Positions 7,528 through 13,736 of a stretch of DNA of 13,736 nucleotides are shown here, piece by piece. The stretch lies in assembly GCA_014084085.1 (NCBI GenBank), contig NPFB01000221.1:14777-28512 (forward strand), read 5' to 3'. Under the pieces are notes generated by a model that saw nothing but the letters and a program-made list of their open reading frames with translations, made no database searches and was not told where the DNA came from. Position numbers and translations under genes: made by a program. This DNA is from Hondaea fermentalgiana. Lineage: Eukaryota; Sar; Bigyra; Thraustochytrida; Thraustochytriidae. Each line of letters opens with the position of its first letter. Within the stretch, counting starts at the first letter, position 1.

Positions 7528-8880
7528 TCACCACCTACGACGGGAAGTGGCCTTGCCCAAAGGCCGCGTGGGGGAAAATACAATGGCTGTTGGTGCTGCG
7601 ATTTTAACACCAGTGCTAGTCTTCGTCACATCACCTGCGCTTTGCCAGACGGGAAGCGGTTCAGGGTCGCGAGAACGGGCCGTCTTGCGCCTACGCACCA
7701 GATCACGCAAACGCTTTGCTCGCGCATTCGCGATTCCTGTACTGCCATCAGTACGCAGACATTCTGAAAGTTCCGTCAACGTGGACTTGAGTGTCTTTTC
7801 CAAGTCGTACTCTGCCAACACAACATCGACAGCACGGCTTGTGGAATGTAAGATGTCGTGCGCGACAGAAAGCTCAGATTGTAAGTGACGATTCGTACGT
7901 AGTAACTCGCCCACTCTTCGTGAAATATGCTCATGTTGTGAAGTCGAGGTGCCCTCCGTGGCAGACTCGCTCTTGCCGTCTCTTGCCGCTCTTGATGCCT
8001 GTTTGTCCTCGCTGTGACCTTGTTCTTCTTGCCGACCTTGCAGTGTCTGTGAAAGTTTCCAGTATAGATTCGCTTTGCGTGCGTGTCCAAGCTTTTCTGA
8101 ATGGACCAGGTCTAACTTGCGGCGCAACACAGCATTGTCTCGCTCCAATGTACTCAGACGAGACAATAGTTTCTCCGTCTCACGGGACTGGTATTGAAGC
8201 TCCGTGGCGAGCTGTTCGTTCTCTAATATGGTGCGCTTCGTTGTCGTGTCAAGCTGGTCCTCTGTGAGACGAAGGAGAGCCTTTTTTGTCTCCTTAATCT
8301 TGACGAGCATGTCCTGCTTCAGGCGCTCCTTCTCACGCACTTTTTCCAACTCCATGTCTGCGACTTCGCGCGTGCGTTGCGAGCTTTCTTTTTCAAGTGC
8401 AGTCTCCAACGAGTCAATCTTTGCCTCGTACTTGGACTTCTGCTTGGCAAATTCATTCAATTCCATGAGCTCTTGGCGAAGGGCAAACACCTCGTCTTCA
8501 TGAGCAGAGGTGCGTGTCTTTGCTTCTTTTTCTAGGGCCTTGATCTCTGCGCGCAATAAGTCTGCCTCGGCGGCGGCTTCATCACGTGCCACTGCGCGAG
8601 CCTCTTCCATGCTCTTGATTGTTTCTTGGTTCTGATCGATTTTGCGATGTAAATGAAAAAACACGTCGGCCTGGTCCTGCTGCTGCTGCGCTAGCTTTGC
8701 AGAAAGGCTTGCATTTGTCTGCGACAAGGTGCGGTTCTTAGCCTCCATCTCCTTGATGCGCTCGGCAGCCAAAAGCTGCTCGAGCAGAGCCCCTTCGGGT
8801 GCCGCGCCAGCCTCGTTGCTGGCCATCGCGCCACCATCGTCATTGCCTTGCTTCTCGCCCTTCTTCTTCTTTTTCGCCAT
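7528..8880 (-). CDS. Coiled-coil cilium/basal-body protein, CFAP157-like
   Basis: A 450-residue, highly charged protein predicted to be coiled coil from about residue 31 to 270, with a shorter helical segment at about 315-370. It starts with a lysine cluster (MAKKKKKGEK) and ends in a basic, low-complexity tail. The order of features resembles CFAP157/BBOF1-type ciliary proteins as I remember them: a lysine-rich start, a long coil containing LNEFAKQKSKYEAKIDSLE, a KERLKQDMLVKIKETKKAL segment, then a T-T-K-R motif (213-216) followed by E-N-E-Q-L. Those proteins act at basal bodies and axonemes. This recall-based match is moderate, and other ciliary coiled-coil families are possible. The start is an ATG with G at -3 and G at +4. 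The gene is divergent from the kinase gene, sharing a 396-bp upstream region. If the call is right, the organism makes flagellated cells. Confidence 0.65.
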   Translation of the reverse strand: MAKKKKKGEKQGNDDGGAMASNEAGAAPEGALLEQLLAAERIKEMEAKNRTLSQTNASLSAKLAQQQQDQADVFFHLHRKIDQNQETIKSMEEARAVARDEAAAEADLLRAEIKALEKEAKTRTSAHEDEVFALRQELMELNEFAKQKSKYEAKIDSLETALEKESSQRTREVADMELEKVREKERLKQDMLVKIKETKKALLRLTEDQLDTTTKRTILENEQLATELQYQSRETEKLLSRLSTLERDNAVLRRKLDLVHSEKLGHARKANLYWKLSQTLQGRQEEQGHSEDKQASRAARDGKSESATEGTSTSQHEHISRRVGELLRTNRHLQSELSVAHDILHSTSRAVDVVLAEYDLEKTLKSTLTELSECLRTDGSTGIANARAKRLRDLVRRRKTARSRDPEPLPVWQSAGDVTKTSTGVKIAAPTAIVFSPTRPLGKATSRRRW

Positions 8881-9276
8881 CGCGTCGCCTCGTGGCCTGG
8901 TCTGGTTTAGTCTGGCCTGGCCTTGGGGCTCGACCTCTTCTACTTTCCTTTGCGTTTGGCCTCGGTCTCACTGCGCTCCTGCATCTCGAGCCAAGTCAGG
9001 ACGAGGGAAAAAGCGAGCCTCGTCTTTCATTGTGTGTACTCCGCGCCGTCTTTGATTTCGTGCACGATAAAAGTGGATTCTGGCATCTCCAAAAAAAGGG
9101 TCGGCCGCAGCCTTGTATTCTTGTAGTTGTGCAACGGGAGGAAGGGACGGAGGCAAAGGGGGCAAGGCAAAGCAAGGCTCGAACTTGGACGGCTTGATCC
9201 GCGCGCTCGTAGGTCACTCGCTCGCTCGCTAGCAATCTTGTCTCGCTCAAGTAAAGAGAGCACGTCGCCCTTGAAC
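8881..9276. promoter_or_regulatory. Shared divergent upstream region of the CFAP157-like and kinase genes
   Basis: The 396 bp between the two start codons must hold both promoters. The plus strand is C/T-rich on the left (about 8881-9000) and G/A-rich on the right (about 9125-9180), so both sense strands have purine-rich leaders. A GATAAAAG element (about 9064-9071) is the nearest thing to a TATA box for the kinase gene. A (CTCG)n run lies at about 9218-9230. The left part has repeated CTGGCCTGG-like words. Confidence 0.4.
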
Positions 9277-10596
9277 ATGACGTCCGCCGAAGAAGCGCCT
9301 GGGCTCTTGCGCCTCGAGGCCGACGTTCAAAGCGACACGGTTGACTTGGACGCAGCGTGGTTCGCACAGCACGTACTCGAACAAGTCGGACTTGATGCCG
9401 AAGCGCGTGCAAGGCCCCAAGTCATCGTTAGCGAGGTCGTCTTTGGACGAATGGCCACCCTCGTGCCCGTCCTTTTAGGCCCTGTCGAAGATGGTGAAGC
9501 ACGGATCAAAGTCATGGTGAAACGAGTTGTACCCGATGAGCTGCCCCATGCCGCCGAGGAAAAGGACAAATACGAGGCTTTTATTGCGTCCGTGCAGCGC
9601 GAAATGCACTTTTATAGGGATGAGGTCGATACAGACGAAGATCTCTTTCCCAAGGTGTTTGCCTTTATTGAACGCGTCGTCAATGGAAAGCCTGCCTTTC
9701 TGCTTGTCATGGAAGATGTGAAGCGACTTGGGTACGAGCATGTCAAGGCTGCGTCTCAGCTTTGGCACATTGAACAAGCATTGGCAGCCTTTGCACGTCT
9801 CAATTCTGGACGTCGCTTGCAAACTTGTCTTGCTCGCTACGACGGGCTTCAATCTCTAGACAGCGCAGCGCGTGACCTCGAGCGAGGCGGATTCTGGGTA
9901 CTTTCGCGCCGGCCCGCTGCAGAGCTCAACGATGGACCGCAGAACTGGGCCGCGTTTCTCGAACGATTTAAAGACCGTCTCGGGGAACCTCGGGTGCAGA
10001 AACTTGCTGATTTCGGCGTACGACTCGCCGCCATTGCCCCGGAACTCCAAGAAGTTGTGCGAAGCCGCAGCGTGTCTCTCATCCATGGCGATGCCAAGTC
10101 CTGGAACCTTTTTTATCCCGTTGCGGACAGACACGCGCCCGTCAAGCTGATTGACATGCAGTGGAAAGGGCTCGGACACCCACTTCAAGACTTTGTGTAC
10201 TTTATGACCACATCCGTGGACCCAAACCTTCTTCGTGATGAAGATCTTTGGCGCCGGCTTCTTGCATTTTTCCGCGGACTCTTGCAAGCTCATCTTGACG
10301 TCGTGCACGCGCGCGCCAATGCTGCGCAGTACCGTGATATTGTCCTCTGCGAATCGCTCGACGCATTCCAGGAACTCGCCGAGCTCGTATGGTTGGACTA
10401 CGTCCGGGTCGTCGTGTTTGGGCTGTGGAGACGCCTCGATCCGGCGAAGCAGGATGCCAATGCGAGTAAAATTGGCATCAGCCTCGTCACCAGCTCTGTG
10501 GATCAAATGCTTTGGGTGCTTGACCGCGCCTTGCATCTCCTTGATCACCCACCAGCTCTCTTGGCCCATTGTCTTGATCGATCGCATTCCGTCTGA
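9277..10596 (+). CDS. EcKL/CHK-like small-molecule kinase (aminoglycoside-phosphotransferase fold)
   Basis: A 439-residue protein with the hallmarks of the ecdysteroid-kinase-like/CHK group of the protein-kinase-like fold. These enzymes transfer the ATP gamma-phosphate to small hydroxylated or amino compounds. The N-lobe has a likely ATP-binding lysine in MVKRV (K82) and an alpha-C glutamate near E109; VMED (144-147) looks like the hinge. The catalytic loop is H270-G-D272-A-K-S-W-N277 and the metal-binding segment is D293-M-Q-W, followed by the HPLQDFVYFM stretch typical of EcKL. All key catalytic residues appear intact. The substrate is unknown; insect members act on steroids, but that cannot be assumed here. 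There is no signal peptide or membrane segment, so it is probably cytosolic. The start is the first ATG in frame (A at -3); the frame is open upstream to about 9127 but only from a TTG. Confidence 0.82.
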   Translation: MTSAEEAPGLLRLEADVQSDTVDLDAAWFAQHVLEQVGLDAEARARPQVIVSEVVFGRMATLVPVLLGPVEDGEARIKVMVKRVVPDELPHAAEEKDKYEAFIASVQREMHFYRDEVDTDEDLFPKVFAFIERVVNGKPAFLLVMEDVKRLGYEHVKAASQLWHIEQALAAFARLNSGRRLQTCLARYDGLQSLDSAARDLERGGFWVLSRRPAAELNDGPQNWAAFLERFKDRLGEPRVQKLADFGVRLAAIAPELQEVVRSRSVSLIHGDAKSWNLFYPVADRHAPVKLIDMQWKGLGHPLQDFVYFMTTSVDPNLLRDEDLWRRLLAFFRGLLQAHLDVVHARANAAQYRDIVLCESLDAFQELAELVWLDYVRVVVFGLWRRLDPAKQDANASKIGISLVTSSVDQMLWVLDRALHLLDHPPALLAHCLDRSHSV

Positions 10597-10792
10597 TTGA
10601 GACTTTGATGTCTCGAAGCGCTGCTTTCTTTTTTAAAAATCGTTTAGCTTCGAGCTTCGAGCTTTTTGATTTTATTTTTGGTTACTCAGAAAAAGAAAGT
10701 GAATGCGAGCATCAAATACGCCATGCTCAGCTCGTTGCACGATGTTTCTCTGAGAGACAGTTCAGTTCAGTTTCAAGTTTTGGTTGTTTCTT
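10597..10792. other. Convergent 3' region between the kinase and CRAL-TRIO genes
   Basis: This 196-bp AT-rich gap must contain both 3' ends, so the two transcripts may overlap. It holds a heptamer repeat (AGCTTCG twice plus AGCTT, 10646-10664). No AATAAA is visible on the plus strand for the kinase gene. Confidence 0.5.
10671..10676 (-). terminator. Candidate poly(A) signal of the CRAL-TRIO gene
   Basis: AATAAA on the minus strand, 117 nt beyond the stop codon. A second AATAAA at 10792-10797 overlaps the stop codon itself (GAATAAAAG) and would leave almost no 3' UTR. Whether this organism uses AATAAA is not known from the window. Confidence 0.3.
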
Positions 10793-12427
10793 TTATTCAA
10801 AGTGTTCGTGAGTTAGTGAAGGCACATGACTTGGGACCTTGCCGCCAGCAAGAATAATCTCCTTGCAAAAAGGATCACCATTGGTCGTACGTTCACCACC
10901 AAGAAACGCCGGAAGCACGGCAGGATCAATCTTTTCCCGTAATAGCTCAACGGGGCAGCCTGGAAAAATCTGAATCTTTGCGCGAGTAGCAGGATCGAAG
11001 AAGCGCTGGACGACACCCCAAATGGCGGAAAAGATTTTGGGCGCGTTTACGACATAGCATACCTTGAGTTGTTCTGGGTAGTAGGTATCGTTGATGTGCG
11101 CCGAGACTTGAAGAAATTTAAAGGCGTTTCGATTAAAGTGTTGCATGCCGAGGCCCTTGAGATCCTGAATGATACACATTTGGTACTGTGGACGACCCGT
11201 GCGTTTTTCAGATTCCTGCATTAGCCGCTGATTGGTCTCGATGCGCCAGATGCAGAGCTGTTCAAAGTGCTCTGGTTTGGCACGCGCCAGCAGGCCCGCC
11301 ACGTCGAGCTGGCCGACACGATCAATAAAAAGCGGTGAGCCCTCTTTGTCAAAACCGGACCATCCGCCCGTCGCGTACTGGAAGAGCTCGGGCCAGGACT
11401 CGTGCTCCATGCGCGCAAAGACTTGGTGCGGGTCCTTGGTTTGGCGCCATGCGTGCGCCTCGCGAAAGAGGGTTTCTGCAAGCTTGATGTTGAGCTTGCG
11501 AGCTCGCAGAAATCGCACCATTGTCTTGTCGCCCAAGTCAAGGGCCAAACTGTCGAGTTCAGGTTCGAGGTCCACGAGGCGCGCGCGCAGCTCCTTGACG
11601 GCGCGCGCCTCATCCTCGGTCTTGATGACGGCTCCATCCACGACGCAAATCGAGGCGGAGCTGCTCGACATCGAGGGGCTTCTGCGCGGTCCGTCTGCAT
11701 TTCCAAGGAGTGATGACGAGGACAAGATGCTCGAGCTGGACCGCGACGAATGTGGCGATTCTCCCACAATTTTGACGTTGCTAGCCGCGAGATCAATTGA
11801 TCCCTCCGTGGACTCGAACGGCTCTGCAACAATAGCAGGCTCTGCAACGGCGGCAGCAAAAGGTGGACTGCGCGCCATGTTTTTGCTCGTCGTTTCGGGC
11901 GATGACATGGCGTGTTTGTTGCCCATTTTCTTGATGGCCATTCCTGCGCGTACGACACGGTCGCTGGAAAGCCACGGAGACCTGCGCCGTTGTTTGGAAT
12001 TCGTCGCCTCCTCGTCGATTTCACTGTTTCGACTGCCGAGAAAAGATCTGCCGAGCCCACGTAACGTTCTGCTCGACAGTCTTGCTGCCATTTCCTCCTC
12101 TGCGGCGCTCTCCTGCGAGTCTTGGCGCAAGCGTTCCACGTGCTGTTGGCTCTGTTGCAGGGAAAAGGTTTGGAAAAGGGACACCATACAGACCACCATG
12201 ACTACGAGACGCGAGGTGACTGATGCCTCGCCGTCGTACAGCAAAGCTTCGCTCAGGAGCACGACAAATCCCATGGCCAGGTGCAGGTTGTACAAGTTTT
12301 CGCAAGAGCGCACAATGTGGCGTTCGAGTCGCGGCAGCGCGCGCTGCTGCAGCCTCACGACCTCTTGAAGCTCGTGTAAGACGCCGCACAGGTCATCGTC
12401 CGGGCCGCCGCCCCGCGACGAGACCAT
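10793..12427 (-). CDS. CRAL-TRIO (Sec14-like) lipid-binding protein with N-terminal membrane hairpin
   Basis: A 544-residue protein. The C-terminal third is a clear CRAL-TRIO module. The N-part is about residues 295-330 (MVRFLRARKLNIKLAETLF). The lipid-binding part is about 340-514, with GSPLFIDRVG, YYPEQLKVCYVVNAPKIF, FFDPATRAKIQIF and LPAFLGGE, all typical of Sec14 relatives, which bind or exchange phosphoinositides and other hydrophobic ligands between membranes. Two hydrophobic stretches near the N-terminus (about 45-63 and 73-91) could form a membrane hairpin. A Ser-rich, probably disordered linker (about 175-260) joins the two parts. The start is the first ATG in frame, in an excellent context (CCGCCATGG). 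The frame stays open another ~100 codons upstream, through a polyQ tract, but without an ATG. It converges with the kinase gene. Confidence 0.85.
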   Translation of the reverse strand: MVSSRGGGPDDDLCGVLHELQEVVRLQQRALPRLERHIVRSCENLYNLHLAMGFVVLLSEALLYDGEASVTSRLVVMVVCMVSLFQTFSLQQSQQHVERLRQDSQESAAEEEMAARLSSRTLRGLGRSFLGSRNSEIDEEATNSKQRRRSPWLSSDRVVRAGMAIKKMGNKHAMSSPETTSKNMARSPPFAAAVAEPAIVAEPFESTEGSIDLAASNVKIVGESPHSSRSSSSILSSSSLLGNADGPRRSPSMSSSSASICVVDGAVIKTEDEARAVKELRARLVDLEPELDSLALDLGDKTMVRFLRARKLNIKLAETLFREAHAWRQTKDPHQVFARMEHESWPELFQYATGGWSGFDKEGSPLFIDRVGQLDVAGLLARAKPEHFEQLCIWRIETNQRLMQESEKRTGRPQYQMCIIQDLKGLGMQHFNRNAFKFLQVSAHINDTYYPEQLKVCYVVNAPKIFSAIWGVVQRFFDPATRAKIQIFPGCPVELLREKIDPAVLPAFLGGERTTNGDPFCKEIILAGGKVPSHVPSLTHEHFE

Positions 12428-12474
12428 GGCGGATGGCGCTGCTGCTGCTGCCGCCGCCCTGCCGCGCGCGCGTA

Positions 12475-12475
<1 letters not shown>

Positions 12476-12511
<36 letters not shown>
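12476..12511 (-). repeat. CAG trinucleotide tract (12 codons) upstream of the CRAL-TRIO ATG
   Basis: Eleven CTG plus one TTG on the plus strand read as (CAA)(CAG)11 on the minus strand, i.e. 12 consecutive glutamines in the frame of the CRAL-TRIO protein, about 50 nt upstream of its first ATG. A short polyalanine-coding run follows the tract and precedes the ATG. It is either part of the 5' leader or of a longer protein begun in an upstream exon or at a non-ATG codon. Confidence 0.9.
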
Positions 12512-12513
<2 letters not shown>

Positions 12514-12849
12514 TCACGGGCTTCAGACTTTGCGATCTCAGAGCAGCTCGCTCTGCCTGCTTTTGTTGTTGTTGTGTGCACGCGCCTCGCGCCTGCCGAG
12601 CGAGGAAAGCTGCCTCACCTGGCTGATGATCAGTCACGCCTCGCCGCGCCGCGCGCTGGCAGGCCCGAGGCGCCCCGCGCGCCCGCGCGCCCGCGTGCCG
12701 CGAGGGCAGGAGATCCCGCTCGCCTCGACTGAGCGCTCACGCGCGCGCGCGAGCTCTATTCAGAGTCTTGGGACTTGGGTTTCTGCAACCAACAGCCAGC
12801 TGGCCGCCCCGATCTGCTGCTGCACGGGCGTGGCGCGGGCGTGGCGGCG

Positions 12850-12896
12850 CCTGGCTGCCGGCCTGGCTGGCTGGCTGCCTGGCTGGCTGCCTGCCG
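12850..12896. repeat. Mixed CTGG/CTGC tetranucleotide repeat
   Basis: Alternating CTGG and CTGC units, imperfect, in the upstream region of the CRAL-TRIO gene. It is related in sequence to the other CTGC tracts of the window. Confidence 0.85.
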
Positions 12897-13683
12897 CTTG
12901 CTTTCCCGTTCTGCCTGCCCGGCAGCCAGCCTGCCGAGGTCTGCGCCAAGGTCGTCGTCCTTGCCAGTCTCCTCCTTTCCGGCCTTCGGCTGTTTCTCGT
13001 CCTGCTGTCGCTCGCAAAGCTGTTTCGTTTTCCGGTGCTTGGCCTCGCCTCGCGCAGCCGCGCATCCCGGACCCCGTCCACCCCTCCCTTCGCCTGTGCC
13101 GCACCGGCGCAAGAGGTCCCCGTCCTCGCCTCCCAGAGCAGCCCGAGCCTCGCGCAGGATCTGTTTCTCTCCCTCCCCTGCGCGCGCTCCGAGCGCGCGC
13201 AGCAGACGCAGCCGCGGCCGCAATCGCGAAGACGGCGCGCCCGGCGTCATCGCGTGCGAGGCGGGACCGGTCGGACCAGGGCGCGGAGGCGGGTCCGGAT
13301 CGGAGGAGGCAGGCGCGGCGAGGCGAGCAGAGCAGGATGTGATGTGCGGGACGGAGGCGGAGCTGGCCGACAGCGGGGAGGTCGAGGAGGCGACGAGGAG
13401 CGGGGAAGGGAACGAGCTGTAGCGCAGGTGTGGTGAGGAAGCGGGGACGAGGCAGCTGGGCTGCAGAATGTGCTCCGCCGGTGCTTGCTGGGCGAAGCGG
13501 CAGCAGCGGAGGCGAAAGAGGGGCAACATCTGGAGATCGAAGATTCGACCGTGGGCAGGGGTCGAGCGGCAGCGGGAGTGACCCGAACGAAGGCCCTAGG
13601 CTGGTCATCCGTGTTTGGTAAATAACGAGCGATTCATGGTCGTTCTCTGAGATGAGACGAGACGAGTCGAAGATGAGATGGAC

Positions 13684-13736
13684 GAGATGAGATGAGATGA
13701 GATGAGATGAGATGAGATGAGATGAGATGAGATGAG
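13684..13736. repeat. (GAGAT)n microsatellite at the right edge
   Basis: About 10.6 uninterrupted copies of the pentamer GAGAT run to the last base, preceded by degenerate GAGAC/GATGA units from about 13648. The array may continue past the window. Confidence 0.97.

Larger units (their letters stand above)
12428..13680. other. GC-rich upstream region of the CRAL-TRIO gene
   Basis: No supportable gene. Long frames exist on both strands (the longest ATG-initiated one is 282 codons, minus strand, 12760-13608), but their Arg/Ala/Pro/Ser-rich translations match nothing and overlap each other, as expected at this GC content. The plus strand is C/T-rich at about 12900-13180 and G/A-rich at about 13240-13560. 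No clear TATA box is seen on the minus strand. Confidence 0.55.

Noticed and set aside
9127..9276. 50-residue Arg-rich N-terminal extension of the kinase, possibly an organelle-targeting peptide
   Set aside because: It opens only at a TTG codon and lies in the purine-rich leader; the ATG at 9277 has a good context.
9856..10587. 243-codon minus-strand frame opposite the kinase gene
   Set aside because: Antisense shadow of a frame with an intact kinase active site.
11232..12368. 378-codon plus-strand frame opposite the CRAL-TRIO gene
   Set aside because: Antisense to a clear CRAL-TRIO domain; composition rich in Ser/Arg with no domain.
12760..13608. 282-codon ATG-initiated minus-strand frame upstream of the CRAL-TRIO gene
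   Set aside because: Crosses the CTGG/CTGC repeat, is Arg/Pro/Ala/Gly low complexity, and overlaps plus-strand frames of 277, 222 and 215 codons; most likely chance in GC-rich DNA.

Overview
This window looks like nuclear DNA of a GC-rich, intron-poor eukaryotic microbe. A flagellated heterotrophic protist is the best fit, and a labyrinthulomycete (thraustochytrid) is my guess. This rests on five long uninterrupted ORFs with ATG starts, C/G-rich third codon positions, strictly eukaryotic protein families (bZIP, CRAL-TRIO, a cilium/basal-body coiled-coil protein, an EcKL/CHK-type kinase), many simple repeats, and no bacterial operon structure. The lineage is inference; no rRNA or other marker is present.

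Layout, left to right. Positions 1-56 are a (TGCC)14 microsatellite. Positions 57-1268 hold no convincing gene but carry a tandemly duplicated ~190-bp unit (790-977 and 983-1166) with CACGTG-containing inverted repeats. A small ankyrin-repeat gene (+, 1269-1895) follows. Positions 1896-2700 are relatively AT-rich non-coding DNA with an 18-bp tandem repeat that resembles decayed coding sequence. Positions 2700-5111 are a very GC-rich 2.4-kb stretch with promoter-like elements (CRE-like TGACGTC plus TATATAAAAA near 3190-3250, four CAAGTG motifs at 21-22-bp spacing, repeated CCCGCAGCGG decamers) and no supportable gene.

Next come a 690-residue transcription factor with the unusual order bZIP, C2H2 zinc finger, second bZIP basic region (+, 5112-7184); a 450-residue CFAP157-like coiled-coil protein (-, 7528-8880); a 439-residue EcKL/CHK-like small-molecule kinase (+, 9277-10596); and a 544-residue CRAL-TRIO (Sec14-like) protein with an N-terminal hydrophobic hairpin (-, 10793-12427). 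Positions 12428-13680 are GC-rich upstream DNA with an in-frame CAG/polyQ tract, and the window ends in a (GAGAT)n microsatellite.

The bZIP and CFAP157-like genes converge (343-bp gap), the CFAP157-like and kinase genes diverge from a 396-bp shared upstream region, and the kinase and CRAL-TRIO genes converge (196-bp gap). Nothing suggests that the five proteins form one pathway. They look like ordinary independent genes: transcription control, cilium, lipid transfer at a membrane, small-molecule phosphorylation and a protein-interaction scaffold. The points most worth a second look are the bZIP-C2H2-bZIP architecture, the phased motifs upstream of it, the shared pyrimidine-to-purine strand-skew flip upstream of several start codons, and the CAG tract just upstream of the CRAL-TRIO start.
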